A DNA stretch of 57,112 nt from the IMG/VR virus record IMGVR_UViG_3300005519_000204, positions 1 to 57,112 of that record; one strand, given 5' to 3'. Shown here one piece after another: positions 40,244 through 49,103 of the stretch. This DNA comes from a virus. Each line of letters starts with the position of its first letter. Positions within the stretch are counted from its first letter, which is position 1. The translations under genes were made by a program, and so were the position numbers. The notes beneath the pieces were generated by a model. It was not told where the DNA came from and made no database searches. It saw only the letters and a list, made by a program, of their open reading frames with translations.

Positions 40244-40260
40244 CCACCCACGTGGTGGCA
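40244..40260 (-). promoter_or_regulatory. Candidate operator of the XRE/ImmA unit
   Basis: GCCACCCACGTGGTGGC is a near-perfect palindrome around CACGTG. CCACGTGG recurs twice around the ImmA stop (39241-39249, 39256-39265), and a partial copy GCCACGTTG lies at 40301-40309. The rest of 40191-40455 contains no gene and no other signal that I can support. Confidence 0.45.
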
Positions 40261-40455
40261 GGATGAATCCTACTCCAGTCGCGGAACAGAAATCAACTAG
40301 CCACGTTGAATTAAAACATCACAAGGCACTGGAAATCGTCTAGCTAGCTCGATGTAGTTCTACGAAAGCCGAAACGATGAAAGACTTTTAACCTGTTAAT
40401 CAGTGACTTAGCGCGATAGGACCATGAGCAATTGCCCGGATCGCTTTGCTAATGC

Positions 40456-41460
40456 TTACAGGTCACGCCCCTCAGACTCGTTGGTTACCAACTCATGTTG
40501 ATAGTAGGCGTCGACGGGGTCGTCCAAGATCGCGCAGGAAGCAGCCAGATTGCTGGGATCGGGATCAAGCCACGTGTTCAGGTTCTCGGGCCGGATAGCA
40601 ATCACGCACCTATCGTGTCCGGCAGCCTGAACCTCCGGCGGCGGGTCCCTGGTGACAATGGCGAAGGAATAGAAGCCCTCCCCTTCATCATCCTCGGCCG
40701 GCTCGACGTAGCGCCAGAGGCACGCTAGCAACAGGTCTTGCTTGGGCTCTGGCTCAAACTGAATCTCAACACTGATGTCTTTCTCGCCTGGCGCCAGCTC
40801 GCGCTGCTGTAGGCGGTGCAGGCTGACCGACTCATAGAAGCGGCTGGCCACGACGATGCCGTGGTTGTAGCCGAAGAGCTTTTTCCAGACCGTCGACAGC
40901 TTGTCGCGCCTGGCATTGTAAGTCCCCGGCTTCAGCGCCTCTTCCTTGGCCGTCCAGCCGTAGAGCCGGCAGCGGTAGCGCATCGGCACGATCAGGCGCT
41001 CGCCCGTGGCATGGTCGCGGATCAGGACCGGGCAATATGACCCTGGCCAGATGCGGCCGAGGCCGTCGGCATTCGCAGCGCGGCCCAGCTCGGTCAGCTT
41101 CGCCTTGGCGGCGGCGATCTTGTTCGTGGCGACACGCTGGTCGGTTTCAGCTTTCTTGGTGGGTTTGGGTGAAGCCAGGATGGCCTGGGCCTTGGCCAGG
41201 CGCTCGGTCTGCTCGGCGATCTCTTTCTCGAGGGCCACGGCCGCGGCGCGGTCGGCCTCGATCGCTATGGCGTTGAGCTCGGCCTCGCCGGCGTTGCGCG
41301 GATTGGCGAAGGAATCCCGCATCGCCTTGGGCACCTTGCGCACCCAGTCCCCGCTCTTCTTGCGCTCCCAGAACATCTTCACGAAGGCACCAAGGTCGAG
41401 CATGCCGCCCAACCGTTCGTACTTCCTGAAGTCCGCGTAGATTTGGGCCGAGTAGCACAT
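40456..41460 (-). CDS. SRAP-domain DNA-protein crosslink protein (HMCES/YedK-like)
   Basis: A 334-residue protein. The start at 41460 places the catalytic Cys at position 2 ('MCYSAQIYADFRKYERLGGM'), essential in SRAP proteins, where Cys2 is exposed by Met removal and bonds covalently to abasic sites in single-stranded DNA. 'VVASRFYESVSL' carries the conserved Glu and 'AAGHDRCVIAIRPENLNTWL' the conserved His. It is longer than YedK (222) because of a coiled-coil insert at about 60-130 rich in Lys, Glu and Ala. SRAP genes are frequent in prophages and defence regions. It is transcribed divergently from the unknown gene at 41542. Confidence 0.87.
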   Translation of the reverse strand: MCYSAQIYADFRKYERLGGMLDLGAFVKMFWERKKSGDWVRKVPKAMRDSFANPRNAGEAELNAIAIEADRAAAVALEKEIAEQTERLAKAQAILASPKPTKKAETDQRVATNKIAAAKAKLTELGRAANADGLGRIWPGSYCPVLIRDHATGERLIVPMRYRCRLYGWTAKEEALKPGTYNARRDKLSTVWKKLFGYNHGIVVASRFYESVSLHRLQQRELAPGEKDISVEIQFEPEPKQDLLLACLWRYVEPAEDDEGEGFYSFAIVTRDPPPEVQAAGHDRCVIAIRPENLNTWLDPDPSNLAASCAILDDPVDAYYQHELVTNESEGRDL

Positions 41461-41541
41461 GGCCTGGCTCCGTGGGCCGGGACGGACATCATGGCACGGC
41501 CGCTCCCGCGGCGTGAGACGGGCTCGGCCTACCCTGCCGGC

Positions 41542-41994
41542 ATGGATTTCGAACAGCGCACCACCATCCGACGCATCCTTGAGCCCGGCGCCCGCGGCGG
41601 CCATCCGACGGCTGCAGTCACCATCGAATGGGAACGCCTCTGGATCGAAGGCAACTTCTTCATGGACACCTGGCATGCGCGCCTGAGCTCACCAACCCTG
41701 AGCGTGACTTTTGGGAAAGTGTCCAAGCGACCGACCGGGCAGTGGGCGGTGTCGATCTTTCCGCGCGGGCGGGACGGCACGCCGAACTTCGATGCGACGT
41801 ACGGCAGTCGGTATCGCGCAATCCAACAGCTAGAACGCTGGACGTGCTTCAACTGGCGGCGCATCTCGGTCCAGCCAATGGGCTATAGCTGGGGCACGGC
41901 CAAAGAGCGGCCACCACGGGAAAAACCGCTTGTTCGTCCAGGCTGGGATGCTTCGATCGACGAATTGGGGTGGTGGATCGCTCGAAACGGCTGA
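41542..41994 (+). CDS. Hypothetical protein divergent from SRAP gene
   Basis: A 150-residue protein starting at ATG 41542 ('MDFEQRTTIRRILEPGARGG'); the frame is open further upstream through the SRAP promoter. It is rich in Trp and Arg ('QLERWTCFNWRRISVQPMGY', 'DASIDELGWWIARNG') with a beta-strand-like centre. No domain is recognised. The 81-bp gap to the SRAP gene suggests shared regulation, perhaps damage-inducible. It is the only plus-strand gene of the second prophage in the window. Confidence 0.65.
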   Translation: MDFEQRTTIRRILEPGARGGHPTAAVTIEWERLWIEGNFFMDTWHARLSSPTLSVTFGKVSKRPTGQWAVSIFPRGRDGTPNFDATYGSRYRAIQQLERWTCFNWRRISVQPMGYSWGTAKERPPREKPLVRPGWDASIDELGWWIARNG

Positions 41995-42000
41995 GGTCGA

Positions 42001-42510
42001 TCAGGCGGTAGCCGGCGAGGCGGCGGGGGCTGACGTTGCGGCCGCGGAAGCAGCCGGCGTGGCATGCACGACCCAACCATAATCCGAAGCCTTTGGCGCC
42101 TGCGCGATGATCTGGTCAACTGTGATTGCCGCAAGCTGCTCGGGCGTCATTGCATCGAGCGTCACTTGCTGCGCGTATGCCCATGTCCAGAGTGCGGCAC
42201 GATAGGCCTTCATGGCCGCAGCATCAGCCGCCCATTGCGCCACCGTGCAGTCGAGGTACGAAATGCAGGACAACGAGCTGTCATAGCCGTTCTGCTTTGC
42301 AACACCATCGAGCCAGGCCTGAAGCTGAGGCAGGAACTCGCCTATGATGTCGTTAACGGTAACAAGTGGCGCAGGGACGGGAATACCGCCGGCCGCGCAC
42401 CAATCGAGATAGGCTTCATAATCGCGATTGCTTTCGTCTGCGGGGATGCATGCACCGTCGGACAAACGAATGATACAACCGGGACTATTGAGTAATTGGT
42501 AATCGCTCAT
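42001..42510 (-). CDS. Tail fibre assembly-like protein
   Basis: A 169-residue protein starting at ATG 42510 (a TTG at 42516 is in frame). 'IIRLSDGACIPADESNRDYE' and 'AYLDWCAAGGIPVPAP' form the N-terminal domain seen in many fibre assembly proteins. The rest is helical, with an Ala/Ser/Pro-rich C-terminus. It is the last gene of the leftward tail operon and follows the fibre gene by 2 bases, so it is probably the fibre chaperone. Confidence 0.7.
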   Translation of the reverse strand: MSDYQLLNSPGCIIRLSDGACIPADESNRDYEAYLDWCAAGGIPVPAPLVTVNDIIGEFLPQLQAWLDGVAKQNGYDSSLSCISYLDCTVAQWAADAAAMKAYRAALWTWAYAQQVTLDAMTPEQLAAITVDQIIAQAPKASDYGWVVHATPAASAAATSAPAASPATA

Positions 42511-42512
42511 GC

Positions 42513-43685
42513 TCAAAGTTCCGCATCGAGAATAATAACAGCACCACCAGTCTTCGCAGACGCATATCCTGCGCGCCCAACTGTCGCACCACTAATCGTA
42601 AACACCAAGGCAAACTGATTAAATGTGGCGTTGCTGGTGTTTATTACAGGATTGCTCGCATTGGTGGTGCCATCGCCAGTCCACCCTATTCCTCCACCAG
42701 TTATAGTCATAGATGGAGATGCACGCATATCCGTTATAACGTTCAGCATTATAAATGAATTTGTAGAGCTATATTGAACGCCAACGGCAAATGCAACACC
42801 CGCGCTCATGTTAAATACGTTGCAATACCTCGAACACAAGAGCCACTCGATACCGATTGGCCTGATGTCGAACGTTGTAGCAAAGGCACCTTCTTCCACC
42901 TGCACCTGAGCGATATCGAACGTACCTGATTGCTGTCCGAGATTATTCGTCAATGCGTTTTGGTTCGATCCTGCATCAAACCAGAATTGAATAACAAACG
43001 CATCATTATTGTTTGTGCCTAGCGTCTTACCAAGAATGCTAGGCACAACTACGGTTACGGAAAATTTTTGCCAAGCAGTAGTAAGTGCGCATGTCGTTCC
43101 GACGATTTCATTATTTGCCGATGGAGACCCTCCTGTTCCGAACGACTGCGTTGTTTGAAGGCACATGTTACGGTTTGCATCAGCCTTACCCCAGAAAGAA
43201 ACCGTAATGGTTTTACCAGATAATCTAGCAACCCCTTCGATCTTTTGCTGCATGCGATATCCGTTCGCAGCGCCTGCCACACTGGTAACGACATGGCGAA
43301 TAAAAAACTGCGGGTTATTTGGAACGGCTGTCTGCCCAGGCAGAAAGGCTTGCTGCGAAACGTTAGCCGAAGTTCCACCAAAGCTTTGATTGTTAAAACG
43401 ATCGGCAATGTATCCGATGCCACCCGCAGCAATAACTAACGTCGTGCCGCGCTTCCAAATATCGAAGTTTCCGTTGATGGCTTTATTCTTGAAGCCGTAT
43501 AAAACGCCAAGCGCGGTCGCATTGGCGCCTATCGACGATGTATTTGCAGAGATCGCTGCCACGTTTGAAGCAACGTTTGCATAAAGCTCAGTGGTGTTCG
43601 ATTCGACTTTCCCGAGCGCAGTCCGCAGGGTGTCGCCATCGGTACCGGCTGGGGCCGTACCGAAGTTGAGATGTTGCTGTGCCAT
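42513..43685 (-). CDS. Tail fibre / receptor-binding protein
   Basis: A 390-residue protein. The N-terminal 60 residues ('MAQQHLNFGTAPAGTDGDTL', then Asn/Ala-rich coiled-coil) resemble the virion-attachment part of side fibres. From 'INGNFDIWKRGTT' onward it resembles a carbohydrate-binding-module-like jelly roll frequent in phage fibres ('TVSFWGKADANRNMCLQTT', 'FDIAQVQVEEGAFATTFDIR'). The C-terminus may be a small trimerisation unit. It is a strong candidate for host range determination. GC is lower than in J. Confidence 0.75.
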   Translation of the reverse strand: MAQQHLNFGTAPAGTDGDTLRTALGKVESNTTELYANVASNVAAISANTSSIGANATALGVLYGFKNKAINGNFDIWKRGTTLVIAAGGIGYIADRFNNQSFGGTSANVSQQAFLPGQTAVPNNPQFFIRHVVTSVAGAANGYRMQQKIEGVARLSGKTITVSFWGKADANRNMCLQTTQSFGTGGSPSANNEIVGTTCALTTAWQKFSVTVVVPSILGKTLGTNNNDAFVIQFWFDAGSNQNALTNNLGQQSGTFDIAQVQVEEGAFATTFDIRPIGIEWLLCSRYCNVFNMSAGVAFAVGVQYSSTNSFIMLNVITDMRASPSMTITGGGIGWTGDGTTNASNPVINTSNATFNQFALVFTISGATVGRAGYASAKTGGAVIILDAEL

Positions 43686-43692
43686 GAATGCC

Positions 43693-44691
43693 TCAGTAGT
43701 TGGTTACGTCAACGAGGATCGTTTGCCCCGTTTGCGAGTTGCCCGGAATGACAGGGGACTCACTGCCTACGGAAACAGAGCCCTCAGTTAGCGTGGTGCC
43801 ATTGACGCCAGCTCCAACGAAATAGGGGCTGTACACGTCGGTGAAGATCGGGTTTCCGTTCTGGTCCTCGCTTTCGCGCGTGGTCTCATTGAACCAAAGA
43901 CCCGGATCTACAATTGCTGCTAGGCCGTCGCGATTGAGCGCAGTGGTGTATAGGTTCGCCGGTACGCCTCCATCGGCTGCGTTATCACCAATCTGGACAA
44001 CGCGCATGTATTTCATGCGGCTGTCGAAGACCACGGCGTTGTTCGCCGGGTTGCGAATACGCAAACCAACGGGCGTGGCAAACATCTGAGATGATGCGGA
44101 CACCACGTCAAATATGTAATACGTTCCAACGGCACCATATGGTCCCGCACCGATGGTTAGCGTCCAAGTTCCGTTCCCGTTCTTTACTTGCTGAAGCACC
44201 GTAACTAGGTACGTGCCCCGATACGCAACGAGTGGCGAAGTTGCCGCTATGGTGATGGCGAAACTGCCGTTAGCGGGGATGTTGAGTGCGCCAGACGTGA
44301 GCACACAATGGTTCACGTAAAAGCTATCTATCTGCGTCGCGAAATTTTGGTTGTAGAACCGCACAGCCGCGGCCCCTGCCCCCGTTTTGCCAGAGGTATT
44401 ACCCGCGTACACGCCATAAACAATTGTCGTAGGCAACGGCGCACTGTTCCAGCTAAGACGTGTGCCGCTGATGCTGTGCACTGGGTAGGTCTGGCTTGAA
44501 CCAATATTCGGCACGCCGCCCGCGTACCCTACTGCAAATGGTGTTCCGCTTGAGAAAGCCGGAACGTCGAGGAATCCTGCGCTGTTTGCGGACACATACA
44601 CGGAGCCAACCACCCGAGTCAAACCAGTAGTGGGATCGCTCAGTACGGCACCGGTAACTGGGTGCCTAGTTCTCAGGCCATACATGGCCAT
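43693..44691 (-). CDS. Tail tip accessory / fibre protein
   Basis: A 332-residue protein starting at 44691 ('MAMYGLRTRHPVTGAVLSDP'), overlapping the J stop by one base (TAATG). It is beta-rich, with 'GVYAGNTSGKTGAGAAAVRF', 'FAITIAATSPLVAYRGTYLV' and 'LRIRNPANNAVVFDSRMKYM'. The layout of a small beta protein directly after J is common in Burkholderia and xanthomonad siphophages. It probably decorates the tail tip. The family name is not certain. Confidence 0.65.
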   Translation of the reverse strand: MAMYGLRTRHPVTGAVLSDPTTGLTRVVGSVYVSANSAGFLDVPAFSSGTPFAVGYAGGVPNIGSSQTYPVHSISGTRLSWNSAPLPTTIVYGVYAGNTSGKTGAGAAAVRFYNQNFATQIDSFYVNHCVLTSGALNIPANGSFAITIAATSPLVAYRGTYLVTVLQQVKNGNGTWTLTIGAGPYGAVGTYYIFDVVSASSQMFATPVGLRIRNPANNAVVFDSRMKYMRVVQIGDNAADGGVPANLYTTALNRDGLAAIVDPGLWFNETTRESEDQNGNPIFTDVYSPYFVGAGVNGTTLTEGSVSVGSESPVIPGNSQTGQTILVDVTNY

Positions 44692-47600
44692 TAGCTGAGT
44701 ACGCCCATTTCGATGACTACCACGCCTCCCGAGTTGGTCATGCGCCAACCGTTCGAGTCTTCGGTGATCGTGAATTGATCACCGCGCACATAGCGAGTGC
44801 CGGTCTTGTTGATTTCCCAAGTTGGCAACCCAGCAGCGTTCACAGACGTAGATTCGATCTGGTTCCCGATCATCGCATTGGTAATCCAGCCGCTACCGAT
44901 GAAGGCTTGGTTTATGAACGTCTGGCCATTCTGGATTACGAAGGGGCTTGCGATGTTCCCATTTGCGGTGCCGATGAGCGCGAAGCGATCGGCCTGAAAC
45001 AAAATCTGCGACTGAGCAATGCCCGTGGAGTTGTCGACGCCAATAGCCATGCCCGCGGCATAGTATTTACCAGTGCCTGGGTCGATTTGGACTTTGATCT
45101 GGTAGGAGGCAGACACGCTACCGTTGACGTTCGCGGCCGTTGTCGCGGCGGTTTGTGCAAGCGCTTGCGCGTTGCCCGCGGTCGCCTGCACCGTGGTTAC
45201 TTGGGACGCGAGCGCGCTGTCTCCATCGATGCGTGCCTGCGTTTCGGTTTGCACCAGCGCGCCAAATCCGGCGGTTGACGCTGCAACCGTGTCGATTTGC
45301 TTGGCCAGCGCGTTGTCGCCGTCTTGCTGGGCGTACAGTTGGCTCCAGACGCCTGCGTATTTCGTGGTGTCGCCGGCGAAGATGGAAGGATCGCCGGCCA
45401 TGTCAGGCGTGATTGCCTTGATCGGCCCAAGCAGGTCCTGCGCGAGCTGCGTTTCGCCGATCTGGCCGCCGAGGTAACTCAGAATGGTAGTTGCGTCGCT
45501 GCTCGCCTGGCCGTTGACGCCGGCGCCGGTGGGATACCAAGGGCCAATGTTGCCCGTCTTATCGACGATGCGCCCCCAGAAGAAGAACGAGACGCCAGCA
45601 GCCAGGCCAAGCATCTGGTTGCTGTTCTGTGGGTAGGCAAAGTCCCCGAGCTTTGAGGCAGTCGCGATGTCTGGCGACTGCGAATACCAGATTTCGGTGC
45701 GCTGCGAATCTTCCGCCACCGGCGGAAATCCCCACTGCAGAGCAATTCCAAACACGAGCGACTTGGCCGTCAAGAAGGTGAGTGAAGGCGGCGCGCCCGT
45801 CTTGCCTTGGATTGGCGTTACGGCCGAGAGCGTGGGCACAGAAACCACGTTTCCCGGGCTGATGGCGCAAACGCGCGCTTGGTAATTACCGGTGTAAATC
45901 CCCTGCACATCGCAAGACGTGCTTGCAACTGTGCCGGCGTTTACCCAGTCGCCATTGTCCTTTCTCCATTTCACCTGATATTGCGCGGCGCCAGTGGCTG
46001 CTGGCCACGCTATCGTCAGAACATTGTTCGCTATGCCCTGCGCTACGACGACGTTGCCGCTCAACGTGACGCTTGCGACTGGTCCTTGGATGCTCGACGG
46101 CAGCGAGCTGATGGGCGGAATCTGGATGATCGTTCCGTTATCGATCGCGTCGAACTTGCTTGTGTTGTGCTCCACTGCCGTGATGGTGAAGCTGATATCC
46201 GTGTCAGACTTGTCCTCAGATACGGATATCACGCGGAAAGTCTGCGCTTCAAGCGTTGCGCTTTCCGATACCCACACCGATTGCACGGCAGGCAATGTTG
46301 AGAAAGGTGCGCACGTAATCGCGTTCCCGTTGATGGCTTTCACGGTCTGCGTTTCAGACACGCCCGTGGGCAGTACCACCGTTAGGCTGTCGCCGATTGC
46401 GATCGCATCCGGCGCACGGTCAACCGTAATGATGGTCGTGCCCGCCCCGGCGACAACCGCCGATATGCGGCCGCCTTGGCGCTTCCCTGCGCGGCTCGGG
46501 TCCTGTACGCGAATGATCTGGCCGGGCGCCGCAATGATGCCGTCAAGGCCAACCTTAAACACTACCGTGTCCGTCTCAAGCTGAGACGTCAGCAGCACCC
46601 ATTGCCCGGCTCGCTGCGCCTGTCCTTGCGATGTGCATCCAAACGCGGTGATAGACACCGGCTGGATGCCGTAGCGCGCGAGCGCGGCATCGTTCTGCAC
46701 GTACTCGACTGTAGGCAGGTAGAAATTGCGCGGGTCGTTCCATGTGACCTGCGCAGTCGTGTAGCGAGTCTTGCGGGCGCTGTCCGAATAGGTAAACAGC
46801 CCCTCGATGACGTTGGCAGCGGTATAGACGTACACCGGGTCCTGTGGCATGTCGGCGGACGTATTGATCGCGCCGGCGCCCCAGTACGAGATACCGCGAA
46901 ACACGCTGGCGATATCGCTCAGCACCTTGTAGGCGTCGGCTGTCGTCTGCAGGAAGATGTTGCAGGTAAAGCGTGGCTCCATCCCGCCCATCCCATCCGG
47001 GACCATCTCATCGCAGTATTGCGCAATGCTGTAAAGCCACCACTTGTTTATCTGTGCTGCGGTGATCAGGTTGCCAAGGCCATAGCGCAGGTGCAGCGCA
47101 AGGTCATAGAACGCCCACGCCGGATTGTCTGTCCATGCCAGCTTGAAGGTTCCGTCCCACACCCCTGCGTACGTGCGCGCGAGCGGATCGTAGTTGCTCG
47201 GAACCTGGACAATGCGGCCCCACATGTCGTACGCGCGCGCCGGGACGTTGGTGAACTGCGACGCATCGCCAGAAATTGCCACAAGCGCGCTGTTCGGGTA
47301 CGCGAGCTTTGCGTCAATGATTTCCGTGTAACTGCTGACGGTGGTCGTATCATTGATGTAGGAGCTGTGTGCGTTGGCGGTAAGTCGCGTAACGCGAACA
47401 TTCCAGCCAATTTGCGCGGCCGGCAAATCAATGCGATGCGAGCGCTGATAGGTTGTGGTGGTTTTTCCTGTAAACGAGCCGGTGTAGGCCGTTTGGTACG
47501 CGCCGCCATCCGTTTGAACTTCGATGATGTACGCAATGGTGTAACCGGTGATATCGCCATTGCTTGTATTTGTCTGCGAGAGGCCGTTGACCTCCAGCAT

Positions 47601-47966
47601 GATGCCCACCGCGGATAGCTGCAGGTTCGTCAGCGAATGCACCCACGGCGCGTCCGACCGCAATTCGACGTTGACTGTCGTTTGGTTCTCGACCGCTGGA
47701 TAGCCTGGAATGTACGTCTGGTCTTGCGTGCCGTTGCGCGTGACAACCTGCACGTTTTTGAAATTGAGTGAGCCGTCATTGTTGGCGAGCGGCGTTTTGT
47801 CGAGGTATATCGACTGCAGACCATTAACCAGGCCGCCTATTTCTCCCTCGCTAATCAGGTCGAGGATGCGAAAATATGCGATGGAGCGCAGACTGTCCGC
47901 CGACTCTACGGGCGCTCGCGTACTTGAATCGCCGCCCTTTGCGCCTTGAATCAGTGCCTGCTGCAT
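44691..47966 (-). CDS. J: Tail tip host-specificity protein (lambda gpJ-like)
   Basis: A 1,091-residue protein, near lambda J (1,132). The N-terminal 'RSIAYFRILDLISEGEIGGL' and 'VNGLQSIYLDKTPLANNDGS' are J hallmarks. The central part contains the hub-like tail-tip domains and fibronectin-III-like stretches ('PPSLTFLTAKSLVFGIALQW'). Towards the C-terminus a helical DUF1983-like region ('ALVQTETQARIDGDSALASQ', 'VQATAGNAQALAQTAA') precedes the receptor-binding tip 'WITNAMIGNQIESTSVNAAG'. It binds the host receptor and starts DNA ejection. Confidence 0.92.
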   Translation of the reverse strand: MQQALIQGAKGGDSSTRAPVESADSLRSIAYFRILDLISEGEIGGLVNGLQSIYLDKTPLANNDGSLNFKNVQVVTRNGTQDQTYIPGYPAVENQTTVNVELRSDAPWVHSLTNLQLSAVGIMLEVNGLSQTNTSNGDITGYTIAYIIEVQTDGGAYQTAYTGSFTGKTTTTYQRSHRIDLPAAQIGWNVRVTRLTANAHSSYINDTTTVSSYTEIIDAKLAYPNSALVAISGDASQFTNVPARAYDMWGRIVQVPSNYDPLARTYAGVWDGTFKLAWTDNPAWAFYDLALHLRYGLGNLITAAQINKWWLYSIAQYCDEMVPDGMGGMEPRFTCNIFLQTTADAYKVLSDIASVFRGISYWGAGAINTSADMPQDPVYVYTAANVIEGLFTYSDSARKTRYTTAQVTWNDPRNFYLPTVEYVQNDAALARYGIQPVSITAFGCTSQGQAQRAGQWVLLTSQLETDTVVFKVGLDGIIAAPGQIIRVQDPSRAGKRQGGRISAVVAGAGTTIITVDRAPDAIAIGDSLTVVLPTGVSETQTVKAINGNAITCAPFSTLPAVQSVWVSESATLEAQTFRVISVSEDKSDTDISFTITAVEHNTSKFDAIDNGTIIQIPPISSLPSSIQGPVASVTLSGNVVVAQGIANNVLTIAWPAATGAAQYQVKWRKDNGDWVNAGTVASTSCDVQGIYTGNYQARVCAISPGNVVSVPTLSAVTPIQGKTGAPPSLTFLTAKSLVFGIALQWGFPPVAEDSQRTEIWYSQSPDIATASKLGDFAYPQNSNQMLGLAAGVSFFFWGRIVDKTGNIGPWYPTGAGVNGQASSDATTILSYLGGQIGETQLAQDLLGPIKAITPDMAGDPSIFAGDTTKYAGVWSQLYAQQDGDNALAKQIDTVAASTAGFGALVQTETQARIDGDSALASQVTTVQATAGNAQALAQTAATTAANVNGSVSASYQIKVQIDPGTGKYYAAGMAIGVDNSTGIAQSQILFQADRFALIGTANGNIASPFVIQNGQTFINQAFIGSGWITNAMIGNQIESTSVNAAGLPTWEINKTGTRYVRGDQFTITEDSNGWRMTNSGGVVVIEMGVLS

Positions 47967-47971
47967 GCTGC

Positions 47972-48610
47972 TTATGCCTGTTGATAGAAGTTTTTGACTG
48001 TGCTGCCATTCGCAACACCAGGCCCGACACCAGGCGTTGCGGGCGCGTAGTCTTCGGCGTGAATGCCGGCCGATGCGACCGCGCTTCCGACGATCATTCG
48101 GCCGAATAGGTAGGGAACCGGGTTGCCTTGCGCCTGGGTGTTCACTGCGCCGTTGAACACATAACTGGGCTGGTTGGTCGCGCTGCCGCCTTTCACGCCC
48201 TTGGGCTGCGGCGACAGCAACTGCGCCACGCCGCCGGCCATGAGCGAGATGCCTACACTGACCAGTGGCGTGATGTGAAAGTACGCGCCTACGACAACCA
48301 AGACAGCGCCGAGAATCGTTTGAAAGATGCCGCCGTTCTTGCTGCCGATCAGTACAGGCGCTATGCGAATGTCATCGCTCCCGCTCGGCTCGCTAAGCTG
48401 CTCTGCGGTGAGGTTGCGCTTGCCGGCGAACACCGCGAACGTTACGCCGTGGTTTTTTGCGTTCGCGAGATAGGCCGTTAATCCAGGCACCTGGGCGCGC
48501 AGCGCGGCCATTGCTTCGGCGGGCGTATTGGAGTCGAGCGCGAAGCGATAGACACGGCCGAACTTTGCGCCAAGCTGCCCATACAGCCTGATCGTGCGGA
48601 GTTGCGTCAT
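47972..48610 (-). CDS. I: Tail assembly protein (lambda gpI-like)
   Basis: A 212-residue protein starting 'MTQLRTIRLYGQLGAKFGRV' at 48610. An earlier ATG (48643) lies in the terminator hairpin. The N-terminal half is a ubiquitin-like fold ('VYRFALDSNTPAEAMAALRA', 'GLTAYLANAKNHGVTFAVFA'). The C-terminal half has two hydrophobic helices ('FQTILGAVLVVVGAYFHI', 'SVGISLMAGGVAQLLSPQ'). Lambda I is needed for tail tip assembly and is not found in the finished virion. The preceding terminator implies read-through or separate expression. Confidence 0.88.
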   Translation of the reverse strand: MTQLRTIRLYGQLGAKFGRVYRFALDSNTPAEAMAALRAQVPGLTAYLANAKNHGVTFAVFAGKRNLTAEQLSEPSGSDDIRIAPVLIGSKNGGIFQTILGAVLVVVGAYFHITPLVSVGISLMAGGVAQLLSPQPKGVKGGSATNQPSYVFNGAVNTQAQGNPVPYLFGRMIVGSAVASAGIHAEDYAPATPGVGPGVANGSTVKNFYQQA

Positions 48611-48621
48611 GGTCGAATCCG

Positions 48622-48652
48622 GGAAATAAAAAAGCCCGCACATGGCGGGCTT
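48622..48652 (-). terminator. Rho-independent terminator downstream of the lipoprotein gene
   Basis: On the minus strand AAGCCCGC - CATGT - GCGGGCTT is followed by TTTTATTT. It lies after the lipoprotein gene and before I within the tail operon, as expected for a moron that brings its own terminator. Confidence 0.75.
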
Positions 48653-48675
48653 ACTGGATCAGCAATACGGTTCTT

Positions 48676-49095
48676 TTAATCGGTTGCGACGATGCTCAAA
48701 TCGTCTTGCGTCGTGGCCAGACGGTAGTGCAGATGGTCGCCGGCTTCGACGGCGACTTGCACCGCGCGCCGGCTGCTCGCGCCGCCGCAGATCGCCGAAG
48801 TGTAGCCGGCACCAAGGTTCCAGCGACCGGGCGCGAGTTGCAGTGTCACTTTTTCGGACGTGCCGAGCTTCGCTGCCTCCGTGCCATTCACGAACACCGA
48901 CAGAAGGCAGCCCGCACCCATCATTCCGGAGTCGCGCGTGATGGTGACGTCGCCGTGCGCGCCATTCGCGGTCTGGTACGCAAACACGTGGTCAGGCTGC
49001 GCCTGCCGCGCCTTCGATTCAGACACCGGCGACGTGGAGCAAGCGGCAAGCAGTGCGGCGGCAAGCGCCGGCGCGAAGCACAGTCCCTTTCGCAT
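48676..49095 (-). CDS. Lipoprotein moron in the tail operon
   Basis: A 139-residue lipoprotein with GGGGG before the ATG. The signal peptide ends in lipobox 'LAAC' (about Cys19). The mature domain ('VFAYQTANGAHGDVTITRDS', 'LGTSEKVTLQLAPGRWNLGA', 'VAVEAGDHLHYRLATTQDD') is an all-beta fold like small periplasmic DUF2846-type proteins. It lies between K and I and is followed by its own terminator, which marks it as cargo expressed in the lysogen or late. Outer-membrane lipoproteins of this kind can block receptors against superinfection, but this is not shown here. Confidence 0.8.
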   Translation of the reverse strand: MRKGLCFAPALAAALLAACSTSPVSESKARQAQPDHVFAYQTANGAHGDVTITRDSGMMGAGCLLSVFVNGTEAAKLGTSEKVTLQLAPGRWNLGAGYTSAICGGASSRRAVQVAVEAGDHLHYRLATTQDDLSIVATD

Positions 49096-49103
49096 GAATC
49101 CCC

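Noticed and set aside
40388-40405. A second att-like site: CTGTTAATCAG also occurs in the tRNA core
   Set aside because: Only 11 bases match, in inverted orientation to the core at 38735-38783, and no other tRNA sequence surrounds it.
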